Part shown: one piece after another, positions 27,629 through 36,789 of the stretch
How positions within the stretch are numbered: the first letter of the stretch is position 1
How the letters are laid out: every line of letters starts with the position of its first letter
From: CAZMZW01 sp964571135
GTDB lineage: Bacteria; Chloroflexota; Anaerolineae; Anaerolineales; Anaerolineaceae
DNA length: 64,000 nucleotides
Assembly: GCA_964571135.1 (NCBI GenBank)
Contig: CAZMZW010000003.1
Span: 280,629-344,628, forward strand
Reading direction: 5' to 3'
Program-made: the position numbers and the translations under genes
Notes under the pieces: model-generated
Told to the model about the DNA's origin: nothing
The model's database searches: none
Seen by the model: the letters and a program-made list of their open reading frames with translations, nothing else

Positions 27629-27660
27629 AAAAGAAATCCGAAAAACGGGTTTCTTTTTTA
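27629..27660 (+). terminator. Terminator after tRNA-Gln
   Basis: AAGAAATCCG and CGGGTTTCTT pair over 10 bp (one G-U) around AAAAA and are followed by TTTTA. It closes the gltX-tRNA-Gln transcript. Confidence 0.85.
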
Positions 27661-27818
27661 TATGTTGCTAATCGAATGTTCTAACCCAGGAAAACCACTA
27701 TATAGTTTTTGTGAATAAAGCATTTTAGAGACTAGGTCTCTCTGTTCTTCTTGAGTTGGATTAATGAGGGCTGATCTTGTTTTTAGTAAAGAACCCATTA
27801 TCAACTTGTGCAGAAATG

Positions 27819-30014
27819 TTAACCCGGTCTTTCACGGAATGCTTCCATTACATTCGGCAAGGTTTCAATTAATGTTAATACCCGGCTGAGCTGAGCAATA
27901 TCAATGATGTCAAGGATGATAGTAATATTCGCCAGGCTTTCAGTTACCTTTACATGAAGATCGCGTATATTGATATTTTCATTTGCAAGAATCGAAGAAA
28001 TATCACCCATTAAACCATGCCGATCATAAGCGCGAACCTGGATGGTTACCGGGAATGTTTGTTTTGGTTCTCCCCAGGATACTCGAATAATTCGCTCACG
28101 ATCCTTTGCCCGCAAAATATTAGGACAGTCTTTGCGATGAATCGTGGCTCCCCGTCCACGAGTAATGTATCCTACAATTTCGTCTCCGGGAACAGGGTTA
28201 CAGCATTTTGCGTAGATTGATAAAATTCCCTTCAACCCAAGGACCTTTATTGCATTGGCGTCTTTTTTCTCTGGTAAGGCTGTGTGAATTTCTAATAAAG
28301 GATCCGTATTCGGTTCTTCAACTTCTTTTAATTTATTAATGATCCGTCGCAAGGAAAGGTCGCCGTTTCCGATGGATTCAAAGAAATCATTCAGCTCTCT
28401 ATAGCCAAATGATTTTTTCAAGTCCTCAAACTTAATATTGTTTAATCCAAGTCGATGGAACTCCTTTTCCAGCATGACTTTTCCCTGGCTGATATTTAAT
28501 TCGCGATTTTGAATTTTGAACCACTGACGGATTTTTGAACGCGCACGTTCGGTTTTTACCAGATTGAGGTGTGGATTAAGCCAATCGCGGGATGGTCCCC
28601 CGTGTTTGGCAGCCAGAATTTCTACCTGATCACCAGTTTTTAATTGGTAATCAAGAGAAACCAGTTTGCCATTTACTTTGGCTCCTCGGCAGCGATTTCC
28701 TACTTCGGTGTGAACATTATAGGCGAAATCAATAGGTGTTGAGCCAGATGGCATATCGATGATATCTCCCCGTGGGGTAAAGACAAAAACACGGTCTTCA
28801 AAAACATCACTCTTCATCCCATCTACGAACTCCTGTGCATCATCCACGTCCTGGCGCCATTCCATTATCTTTCGCAGCCAATTGATCCGTTGCTCATATT
28901 GGCTGTTTTGCGGTCCTTTTTCCTTGTAACGCCAGTGAGCAGCAATGCCAAATTCAGCATTTTCATGCATTTCAGGAGTACGAATTTGAACTTCCAAAGG
29001 TTTATGGTCGGAATAAATAACTGATGTGTGCAGAGATTGGTAAAAATTATCTTTGGGAGATGCAATGTAATCATCGAACTCATTGGGAATTGGCCGCCAA
29101 TGAGTGTGGATGATCCCTAGCGCTGAATAGCAGCTGGGAATATCCGACACGATCAGGCGAATGGCACGCAGATCCCTCACCATTTCGAAGACCTCATTTT
29201 TCTTTTTCATTTTTTGAAAAATCGAAAAGATATGTTTAGGCCGACCGGATATTTCTGCTTTGATGCCGCCTTCACGTAATATTGTTTTTAATTCTTCGAT
29301 AATGGTTTGGATTTCTTGCTCACGATTAATCCGTTTGTCCGCGAGTTTTTCAGCAATTTCTTTGTAACCTTCTGGATCCAGATATCTGAAAGATAAATCT
29401 TCAAGTTCCCATTTGATTTCCCAAATCCCCAGCCGATTTGCCAGGGGTGCAAATATATCCATGGTTTCCTGTGCGATGCGGAGACGTTTTTCTTCTGGCA
29501 TGTGATTTAATGTCCGCATGTTATGCAATCGATCTGCCAGTTTTATTAGAATTACCCTGACATCGTCCCCCATGGCCATTAAAGTTTTACGAAGTGTTTC
29601 GGTTGCTAGATCCCGTTTACGACTTTTTGCATCAATAATTGGAACTAATTCATTTTTTTCTTTGGTGCCTTCTGGGTAGTCAGGGCGGGTTACCTGGGGA
29701 AGATGAGTGAGTTTAGTGACCCCATCCACCAAATCCGCTGTTTCTTGGCCGAATTTACTGCGAATTATTTCCAGAGTGGCGTTTGTATCCTCGACCGTAT
29801 CATGCAGCAAGCCGGCAACTATCATCACGGGAGGTACTTTGAGCTCAGATAAAATTTCTGCGACTGCTAAACAATGAATGACATAAGGCTCACCGGATGC
29901 CCTGGTTTGACCGGTATGTGCCTTTTCAGCAAACTGGTAAGCTTTCTGGATAAGGTCTCGATCTAAAACCGTGTAATTCTCAGGAAGAAAATGCATTAGG
30001 TCTTCAATTTTCAT
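27819..30014 (-). CDS. rel: Bifunctional (p)ppGpp synthetase/hydrolase Rel
   Basis: The 731-residue product has the order expected for Rel/SpoT. The HD hydrolase domain has GLLHDTVEDT near residue 70. The synthetase domain has RDLRAIRLIVSD and DNFYQSLHTSVI near 290-330. A TGS domain begins at VFVFTPRGDIIDMPSG near 405, then come a zinc-finger/CC-type region with YAKCCNPVPGDEIVGYITRGRG and a C-terminal ACT domain. Both catalytic HD residues are intact, so it probably makes and degrades the alarmone. It is convergent with gltX/tRNA-Gln. Confidence 0.95.
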   Translation of the reverse strand: MKIEDLMHFLPENYTVLDRDLIQKAYQFAEKAHTGQTRASGEPYVIHCLAVAEILSELKVPPVMIVAGLLHDTVEDTNATLEIIRSKFGQETADLVDGVTKLTHLPQVTRPDYPEGTKEKNELVPIIDAKSRKRDLATETLRKTLMAMGDDVRVILIKLADRLHNMRTLNHMPEEKRLRIAQETMDIFAPLANRLGIWEIKWELEDLSFRYLDPEGYKEIAEKLADKRINREQEIQTIIEELKTILREGGIKAEISGRPKHIFSIFQKMKKKNEVFEMVRDLRAIRLIVSDIPSCYSALGIIHTHWRPIPNEFDDYIASPKDNFYQSLHTSVIYSDHKPLEVQIRTPEMHENAEFGIAAHWRYKEKGPQNSQYEQRINWLRKIMEWRQDVDDAQEFVDGMKSDVFEDRVFVFTPRGDIIDMPSGSTPIDFAYNVHTEVGNRCRGAKVNGKLVSLDYQLKTGDQVEILAAKHGGPSRDWLNPHLNLVKTERARSKIRQWFKIQNRELNISQGKVMLEKEFHRLGLNNIKFEDLKKSFGYRELNDFFESIGNGDLSLRRIINKLKEVEEPNTDPLLEIHTALPEKKDANAIKVLGLKGILSIYAKCCNPVPGDEIVGYITRGRGATIHRKDCPNILRAKDRERIIRVSWGEPKQTFPVTIQVRAYDRHGLMGDISSILANENINIRDLHVKVTESLANITIILDIIDIAQLSRVLTLIETLPNVMEAFRERPG

Positions 30015-30104
30015 GAAAAACCAGATTCCTTATTTAATTTATATAAGTATACCTTTTTGAATCAGTTGGTATGAAATCATTCAGTTTATAGTTACGGGAG
30101 TTGG

Positions 30105-30761
30105 TTAATTGAATCTTAGTAGCAGTTGTGAGAGGGGCAAATTTGCCAGAGAATCGAGAATCAAATCAGCTTGGTCTAATTGCAGCAAACGGGTAATTTG
30201 ATTAGGAACAGCCACGCAGAAAATCCCGGCAGCTTTCGCAGCAGAAATACCATTGGTTGAATCTTCAAATGCGATTACTTCGACAGGCTTCAATTGAAGA
30301 GATTTCAATGCAAGATTATAAAGCGCGGGAGAAGGTTTTGAGATCTTTGTTTCATCAACTGTATGAATGAAATTAAATGAATTTTCTATCCCCAACCTTA
30401 TTAAATGACCTCTAACCCAGGTTCTTTCTGCGCTTGAAGCAATTGCAGTTTGCAGGTTTAATTGGTTTGCAGATTTCAAATAATCAAGTATGCCTGGCTG
30501 AATGGATTGTTTTTCGATAAGTTCTTTTTCAAGGTGCAGCCATTCTTGAAGTATTCCATCTAAATTCAGCGAAGGAGCCAAATTTACCAGATTTCTTGCC
30601 GGTCCGCTAAATTCATAAACCGAACCTATAGCTGAGGCATATTCACTAAAATCAAATTCCTGCCCATACTTTTTATATATTTTTACCCAGGCAATCACGT
30701 CAGGCGTTTCTGTATCCAAAATTAATCCATCAAAATCAAAAATCAATCCTTTAATTGTCAT
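30105..30761 (-). CDS. HAD phosphatase, beta-phosphoglucomutase-like subgroup
   Basis: The 218-residue product has motif I FDFDGLILDTE, motif II in IASSAERTWV, a conserved lysine in KISKPSPALY, and motif III/IV VIAFEDSTNGISAAKAAG. The helical cap between motifs I and II is that of the PgmB/Gph subgroup. Substrate unknown; sugar phosphate or phosphoglycolate hydrolysis is typical. Confidence 0.87.
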   Translation of the reverse strand: MTIKGLIFDFDGLILDTETPDVIAWVKIYKKYGQEFDFSEYASAIGSVYEFSGPARNLVNLAPSLNLDGILQEWLHLEKELIEKQSIQPGILDYLKSANQLNLQTAIASSAERTWVRGHLIRLGIENSFNFIHTVDETKISKPSPALYNLALKSLQLKPVEVIAFEDSTNGISAAKAAGIFCVAVPNQITRLLQLDQADLILDSLANLPLSQLLLRFN

Positions 30762-31241
30762 TAATTATTTCCCATTCAAAAAAAATTAAACCTAAATATA
30801 CTTATCCTCCAATTTAGTGAAAAGAGATAATTTCAAAGTTATCTTCAAATCTCTTCGGAGAAAATAATCACGATGCATTGGGAACGTTGTCCATTGGCAC
30901 TATGTATTTCTTGAAGAGAACGATCCTTGGGATGGTGGCCAAATACATAGATTCCATTGGCGAAAAGAGATGAAGAGATGTGTTCACCTTTGATTCCGCA
31001 AAAGGATTCTTTTTTCCAAAAGAAATTTACTAGTTCTTATTCCCGGATGATTATAATCGGATGCTTTTTTAATCTGTTAACTTTCATTGGATTAAATATG
31101 AATGAATAGCATTGACAATGACATTTTACCAGAAGCAGTAATTACGAAAGCACTTGCTTTAATTGATCTTCCTGCCTTAATAAATTAATAATAAATTGGG
31201 TGTTAAAATAGTAGGATTCTGAAAAAAGGTAGCTATTTAAT
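30762..31241. other. 480-bp gap with no supported gene
   Basis: No gene with a start codon and ribosome site is seen. A minus-strand open frame of about 60 codons (about 30850-31035) has a protein-like composition but no usable start, so it may be a relic. The last 60 bp carry the promoter region and the AAAGGTAG ribosome site of the phosphofructokinase gene. Confidence 0.4.
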
Positions 31242-32210
31242 ATGAAAAGAATTGCAGTACTTACCAGTGGGGGAGATGCTCCCGGAATGAATGCGGCGAT
31301 CAGAGCTGTTGTGAGAACAGGAATACGAAATGGATTTGAAGTTTATGGAGTCCGATTGGGTTATTCTGGCCTGATCGACGGGAAGTTTGTACAACTTGGT
31401 CCCCGCGATGTGGGTGGTGTAATTCAAAAGGGTGGAACATTCTTGGGAAGCGCCCGGTGTGAAGAATTCAAAACCGAAAAAGGAATACAAGATGCTCTGC
31501 GTGCATTGAATGAAAACGGTATTGAAAGCCTTGTAGTGATCGGCGGTAATGGTTCGCAAACAGGGAATTATAAATTGCACAAACATGGATTTCCAGTTGT
31601 GGGTGTAGCATCCACTATTGATAATGATCTGGTAGGTTCAGATATCACCATAGGTTTGGATACTGCATTGAATATTGCGATTGAAGCGATTGATCGATTA
31701 AAAGTTACCGGCTCATCTCATCAAAGGGCATTTCTGGTTGAAGTTATGGGAAGAAAATGTGGTTACCTCGCATTAATGTCTGCTATTGCAGGTGGCGCGG
31801 AGGCTTTCGTGATTCCAGAGGTCAAGAATGATCCAGAAAAGGTAGCCCGAGTTTTGCAGGAGGCGTACGAAAGGGGAAAATCGCATGCCATTGTTGTTGT
31901 GGCAGAAGGTGCTGAATATAATGCGGCAAAATTGGAACAATACTTCCAGGAGCATCAAGAAAGAATCGGTTTTGCCCTGCGCTCAACTATTTTAGGTCAC
32001 GTTCAAAGAGGCGGAACTCCTACAGCATTTGACCGTTTGCTGGCTAGCCGCTTAGGAGCTGGAGCAGTGGACTGTATCGTGAGGAAGGAATTTGGAGTTC
32101 TTGTCGGATGGGTAAATGGAAAAGTAAAAACATCACCTCTTTCAGAATCGGCTGGTAAGATTAAAACGATTGATAAGGATTATTTTAAGCTTGCCGAGGA
32201 AATTGATTAG
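31242..32210 (+). CDS. pfkA: 6-phosphofructokinase, short form
   Basis: The 322-residue protein is close to the standard PfkA length. It has AVLTSGGDAPGMNAAIRAVVR at the start, STIDNDL with the catalytic aspartate, VEVMGRKCGYLAL and LGHVQRGGTPTAFDR. The loop that usually reads GGDG is GGNGSQ, so the Mg-binding aspartate is asparagine, and the position before TIDND is serine instead of glycine or lysine. It would phosphorylate fructose 6-phosphate in glycolysis. The donor preference cannot be settled from these residues. Its paralogue at 7996-9111 differs at the same loop (GGGG). Confidence 0.9.
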   Translation: MKRIAVLTSGGDAPGMNAAIRAVVRTGIRNGFEVYGVRLGYSGLIDGKFVQLGPRDVGGVIQKGGTFLGSARCEEFKTEKGIQDALRALNENGIESLVVIGGNGSQTGNYKLHKHGFPVVGVASTIDNDLVGSDITIGLDTALNIAIEAIDRLKVTGSSHQRAFLVEVMGRKCGYLALMSAIAGGAEAFVIPEVKNDPEKVARVLQEAYERGKSHAIVVVAEGAEYNAAKLEQYFQEHQERIGFALRSTILGHVQRGGTPTAFDRLLASRLGAGAVDCIVRKEFGVLVGWVNGKVKTSPLSESAGKIKTIDKDYFKLAEEID

Positions 32211-32225
32211 AATTTATGAACGTAA

Positions 32226-33309
32226 TTATTTTTTTAGCTTCAAATACGCCTGAATAAATTCATTGATGTCACCACCCAGAACCGCTTGAATATTACCAAC
32301 TTCATAATCTGTACGGTGGTCTTTTACCATCTGGTATGGATGGAGTACATAAGAGCGGATTTGGCTGCCAAATTCAATTTTTTGAAATTCACCCTTTAAT
32401 TCTGAGACTTTATTCACCTGTTCTGCAAGCTTTATTTCATATAATCGGCCTCTTAGAACCCTCATCGCATTTTCCCGGTTCTGTATTTGTGACCTTTCAT
32501 TCTGGCAGGTAACTACAATTCCTGTAGGTAAATGAGTGATGCGAATAGCGGTTGCATTTTTTTGCACATTCTGACCGCCTGCGCCAGAAGATTTATAAAT
32601 ATCGATGTTTATATCATCTGGTTTAATAATTACTTCCGGATCTTCGGCAACGATTTCAGGCAATACTTCTACCTGGGCGAAGGAAGTATGACGACGGTGC
32701 GCAGCATCAAATGGGGATAGTCGCACCAGGCGATGAACACCTTTTTCAGTACGCAAATAGCCATACGAGTATTTCCCTTCAACGAGAATTGTCACACTTT
32801 TTATTCCAGCTTCTTCTCCCTCAGAAAAGTCAAGTATTTCAGTTTTATACCCTTCATGCTCAGCCCAGCGCAAGTACATTCTTTCCAGCATTGCAGCCCA
32901 ATCCTGCGAATCAACGCCGCCCATTCCTGAGTGGATGGATAAAATTGCATTTCCTTTGTCATAACGACCAGAAAGCAAGGTGCTCAATTCCAATGCATTA
33001 ATGCTCTTTTCGATTACTTTCAATTCCTTTTCTAATTCACTTTCAATACTGGGTTCTTCCAAGTTTGCCAGATCCAGGGCATCTTGTGCGCGTTTTTTTA
33101 ATAGGAGAATACTATCAATCTCTGAACGAAGATCAGAGATTTGTTTCATTACAATTTGGGCTTGGGTTGCGTTCTGCCAGAAATCAGGAACTTCAGATTG
33201 GGTTTGTAAATCCTTTAGTTGATTTTCTTTTTTCGCCAAGTCAAAGATGCACCATAATAGAATTAATTTTGCCTAATGCCTGTTGAAAGTGCTCACTAAT
33301 GTTCTGCAT
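32226..33309 (-). CDS. prfB: Peptide chain release factor 2 with programmed +1 frameshift
   Basis: A first frame starts at ATG 33309 (MQNISEHFQQALGKINSIMVHL) and ends at an in-frame TGA (33241-33243) in the classic slippery site CTT TGA C. A +1 shift continues in the frame DLAKKENQLKD through to 32226, giving 360 residues. The RF2 specificity tripeptide SPF (RLSPFDAAH) and the catalytic GGQ (GAGGQNVQK) are present. RF2 ends translation at UGA and UAA. The stimulatory Shine-Dalgarno-like element before the shift site is weak (ATGGTG). ftsY ends 14 bp upstream on the same strand. Confidence 0.96.
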
Positions 33310-33323
33310 TTTTACTCCTGCTG

Positions 33324-34247
33324 CTATTGTGTGCTGATAATTCCGTTGATAAATTCATCTGGCGAGAAAACTTGAAGATCGTCAATGCCTTCCCCCAAAC
33401 CCACGAATAATATGGGTACGTGTAATTTTTCCTGAATTGAGAAAATAATTCCGCCGTGTGCCGAAAGATCAAGTTTAGCCAGAATAACCCCATCAATTTT
33501 AACCGCATCCTTAAAGTATTGTGCCTGGGTGAGCGCATTTTGCCCTGTCACTGCATCAATGACTAACCAACAAGCATGAGGTGCACCATCGATCACTTTG
33601 CCTGCTACCCGATGAACTTTGATTAACTCTTCCATCAAATTGTGGCGGGTGTGCAGCCTTCCGGCAGTATCAATCAGAAGGATATCTTTTTTTCTGGCTA
33701 AACCTGCCTGTATGGAATTGAAAACAACTGCTCCAGGATCACTACCAGGTTCCCCGTCAATTACCTGAATATCAATTTTATTAACCAAGATCCTTAATTG
33801 TTCATCCGCTGCGGCTCGAAATGTATCTGCCGCGGCAAGAAGGACCTTTTTACCGGAATTTTTATAATAATTAGCTAGTTTAGCTATTGTTGTTGTCTTT
33901 CCCGATCCATTTACCCCCACAATCATGATAACTGTGGGATTTTGTGGAAAATCTTGTACATTTGGCACTGAAAGAAGGCGCTTTGCCATTTCATCTTTCA
34001 ACGCCTGTTGAAATTCATCATGAGTTGTGATGCTCCCAGTTTTAACGGCCTTTTTGAGGTTACTGATGATTGATTGTGAGGTTTCCAAACCAATATCTGC
34101 CTGAATAAGCATTCCTTCAAGTTCATCACAAGTCTCTTCTGAAATTTCACTTATGGAAAGGAAATTTTTAATTTGCTGGAAAGCCGATTTTCTGGTTCGG
34201 GATAATCCATTAATCCATTTTTCGAGGGGGTTTTTCACGAGGGTCAT
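33324..34247 (-). CDS. ftsY: Signal recognition particle receptor FtsY
   Basis: The 307-residue SRP GTPase has an N-domain of four helices and a G-domain with GVNGSGKTTTIAKLA, DTAGRLHTRHNLMEEL, and LAKLDLSAHGG where TKLD is more usual. FtsY docks SRP-ribosome complexes at the membrane. The acidic A-domain is nearly absent, as in several short FtsY proteins. It precedes prfB by 14 bp. Confidence 0.95.
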   Translation of the reverse strand: MTLVKNPLEKWINGLSRTRKSAFQQIKNFLSISEISEETCDELEGMLIQADIGLETSQSIISNLKKAVKTGSITTHDEFQQALKDEMAKRLLSVPNVQDFPQNPTVIMIVGVNGSGKTTTIAKLANYYKNSGKKVLLAAADTFRAAADEQLRILVNKIDIQVIDGEPGSDPGAVVFNSIQAGLARKKDILLIDTAGRLHTRHNLMEELIKVHRVAGKVIDGAPHACWLVIDAVTGQNALTQAQYFKDAVKIDGVILAKLDLSAHGGIIFSIQEKLHVPILFVGLGEGIDDLQVFSPDEFINGIISTQ

Positions 34248-34272
34248 TATAACATTCAGGTTTTAGACAAGT

Positions 34273-35301
34273 TCATTCTTTCCCCGCTAATTGACCGCAG
34301 CCAGCTTGAATTTCTGCACCCTGGCTCTTTCGAATTGTTGTTGGAATACCAGCTGAGATAAGGATTTGATAAAACAATTGGATTTTCTTTGCAGTAGAAG
34401 GGCATCCTACTGATTTTTCTACAGGATTAAGTGGAATCAAGTTGATATGACAAAGCAATCCTTTAACTAATAAAATTAATTCATCAGCCTGTTTTTTACT
34501 ATCATTGACACCTTCAATCAGGACATATTCAAAACTTATCCGGCGGTTGGTGAGTTTAATGTATTCTTGACAGGATGAAATTAGATTTCCAAGGGGAAAA
34601 TGGTGATTCATGGGAACCAACCTGGAGCGTAATGAATTCGATGGTGCATGAAGACTGATTGCCAGATTTACCTGTGGAAAATCCAGAGCGAATCTGAGAA
34701 TTTGAGGGATCAGACCAATAGTGGAAACTGTGAACCTCCTTGATCCGAAATTAAGACCATCGGGATTATTGAGGACTATTAGCGCATTTTTCAAATTCTC
34801 ATAATTCTGAAACGGTTCACCCATTCCCATAAACACAATATTTGTTAAAGTTTGTGCACTCTTCTTCAATACGCGTTCAAAAAAAACTACTTGTTCAATG
34901 ATCTCGCCTGAAGTTAAGTTCCTTAAAAGCCCCATTTTTCCAGTGGCACAAAAAGTACAACCCATGCTGCAGCCCGATTGTGTGGAAAGACATAAGGTGA
35001 TCCTTTTTCCACTATACATGAGCACGCTTTCAATTGGCCTGCGATCGAATAAATGAAAAAGATACTTTTGGGTTTTATTATCTGAGGATTTGTTGGTTTG
35101 GATGGGAATTAATGAACTTAATAAAAAGTTTTCCTTTAAATTATTCCGAAGATCTTTAGAAAGCGTTGTAAATTCATCCCAATCGGAATAGAGATTATTG
35201 TAAATTCCTTGCCAAATTTGATTTGCATGGAATTCCGGTTCCCCATTTACTTTAAGAAATTCTCTTAGATAATTTAGATCAATTTGAAAAATGGATTCCA
35301 T
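34273..35301 (-). CDS. rlmN: Radical SAM 23S rRNA A2503 / tRNA A37 methyltransferase RlmN
   Basis: The 342-residue product has the radical SAM cluster motif CSMGCTFCATG near residue 110. It also has the RlmN-type GEI-EQV segment, VFMGMGEPFQNYENL, and a C-terminal SQGAEIQAGCGQLA with the methyl-carrying cysteine region. It methylates adenosine C2 in rRNA and some tRNAs. It lies 12 bp downstream of a HAD gene. Confidence 0.94.
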   Translation of the reverse strand: MESIFQIDLNYLREFLKVNGEPEFHANQIWQGIYNNLYSDWDEFTTLSKDLRNNLKENFLLSSLIPIQTNKSSDNKTQKYLFHLFDRRPIESVLMYSGKRITLCLSTQSGCSMGCTFCATGKMGLLRNLTSGEIIEQVVFFERVLKKSAQTLTNIVFMGMGEPFQNYENLKNALIVLNNPDGLNFGSRRFTVSTIGLIPQILRFALDFPQVNLAISLHAPSNSLRSRLVPMNHHFPLGNLISSCQEYIKLTNRRISFEYVLIEGVNDSKKQADELILLVKGLLCHINLIPLNPVEKSVGCPSTAKKIQLFYQILISAGIPTTIRKSQGAEIQAGCGQLAGKE

Positions 35302-35313
35302 TAATTTCGAATT

Positions 35314-36099
35314 TCAAAGAACGAATAGATCCATAATATTATTAATAACCAGATCAGGTTGCGGTTCCCAGGATACCAATTCTTCTTTTTGAGAAACTCC
35401 GCTAAGTACCAGAATGGTTTTGCAGCCAGCTCGAAAACCTCCCAGGATATCAGTCTCCAGGCGATCACCGATCACCAGCGTCTTTTCTGGTGATGATCTT
35501 AACCTCTGCATTGCTACCTCGAATAGATACGGGTTTGGTTTTCCTGCCATGATGGCTTTTTTACCAGAAGCGGCCTCGACAGCCGCAATACAAGCACCTG
35601 CTCCTGGAGCAAAACCATCGGGTGTCGGATAGGTTAAATCAGGGTTTGTGCCAAAAAAAGGAAGTCCCTGCCGGACCCAATTTGCGGTCCTGCGCAGTTT
35701 CTCATAGGTCAATTCTCGATCCATTCCAGCCACAACTGCAACTGGCTCATTTTCAGAATGGAAGAAACCATCTTCTTTCAAAGATGCAATTAATGCGGGT
35801 GATCCAAGAATAAATATTGGACCACCATTTGGAAAATTCTGTTTTAGTAGAAACCCAATGGCCATTGATGAAGAGATAATTTGCCAGGGCTCAAGCGTTA
35901 CACCCAAAGTCTGAAATTTGTTTAAGAATTGGTCGGTGGTCAATGATGCATTGTTTGAAGCCATTGCCACGCGAATATTCGCATTTTTAAAATTCTTAAA
36001 CAACAATGGTAGATCACACAAGGGAATATCTGAACGCCATAAAACTCCATCCATGTCTAAAATGACAGCTTCTGGAAAAGGAAATATATTATTCAACAT
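35314..36099 (-). CDS. HAD-IIA phosphatase (NagD type), second copy
   Basis: The 261-residue product has motif I ILDMDGVLWRS, AMASNNAS as motif II, IMAGKPNPYLFE with the conserved lysine, and VIGDRLETDILGG as motif IV. It is a diverged paralogue of 6551-7357 with the same HAD-IIA layout. It is upstream of rlmN by 12 bp and probably co-transcribed with it. Substrate not predictable. Confidence 0.88.
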   Translation of the reverse strand: MLNNIFPFPEAVILDMDGVLWRSDIPLCDLPLLFKNFKNANIRVAMASNNASLTTDQFLNKFQTLGVTLEPWQIISSSMAIGFLLKQNFPNGGPIFILGSPALIASLKEDGFFHSENEPVAVVAGMDRELTYEKLRRTANWVRQGLPFFGTNPDLTYPTPDGFAPGAGACIAAVEAASGKKAIMAGKPNPYLFEVAMQRLRSSPEKTLVIGDRLETDILGGFRAGCKTILVLSGVSQKEELVSWEPQPDLVINNIMDLFVL

Positions 36100-36158
36100 T
36101 TAAAAAAGTATTTAAATCAAAAAAGATTGTTGTTATTCAGAATTGAGAATTATTAATA

Positions 36159-36767
36159 TTATTTCTTATCGGGAGGCAAAAGAATTTTATCAACAATCCC
36201 ATAATCAACTGCTTGTTGAGCAGTTAGATAGAAATCGCGATCTGTATCTCTTTCAATAATATCAAGGGACTGGCCTGTGGAATCTGAGAGAATCTCATTT
36301 AATCTTGTTTTCAGTCTGAGGATCTCTTTTGCCTGTATTTCGATATCTGTAGCTTGTCCCTGCGCGCCACCCAGCGGCTGATGCATATGGATAGTTGCGT
36401 GAGGCAATGCATAGCGTTGACCTTTTGTTCCTGCGGCGAGCAGGACAGTACCGAAAGAAGCAGTAACCCCAACTGCAACGGTGCTTATCTTATTTGTCAG
36501 CATTCTCATGGTATCGTAGATAGCTAGACCGGCATAGATCTGACCGCCGGGAGAATTAATATACATATGAATTTCCCTTTCGGAATCTTCACGATTAAGC
36601 CATAACAATTGGGCAACAATTACATTAGCAATTTGATCATCGATCGGTGTGCCGACAAATACAATTCTTTCCTTCAGCAGGAGAGAAAAAATATCATAAG
36701 CTCTCTCTCCGCGCCCAGATGATTCAATGACCATTGGAATTACAGAACTGAATTGATTAATTTTCAT
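36159..36767 (-). CDS. clpP: ATP-dependent Clp protease proteolytic subunit ClpP
   Basis: From the ATG at 36767 (ribosome site AAAGGAATG) the product is 202 residues, beginning MKINQFSSVIPMVIESS. An earlier ATG at 36782 lacks a ribosome site. The catalytic triad is visible: serine in TASFGTVLLAAG, histidine in HATIHMHQP and aspartate in ERDTDRDFYLTAQQA. ClpP forms the tetradecameric chamber fed by Clp ATPases. It follows tig by 22 bp, a classic pairing. Confidence 0.95.
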   Translation of the reverse strand: MKINQFSSVIPMVIESSGRGERAYDIFSLLLKERIVFVGTPIDDQIANVIVAQLLWLNREDSEREIHMYINSPGGQIYAGLAIYDTMRMLTNKISTVAVGVTASFGTVLLAAGTKGQRYALPHATIHMHQPLGGAQGQATDIEIQAKEILRLKTRLNEILSDSTGQSLDIIERDTDRDFYLTAQQAVDYGIVDKILLPPDKK

Positions 36768-36789
36768 ATCATTCCTTTCCATGATTATT

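Noticed and set aside
30850..31035. Minus-strand open frame of about 60 codons
   Set aside because: Composition is protein-like, but there is no start codon or ribosome site; at most a gene relic.
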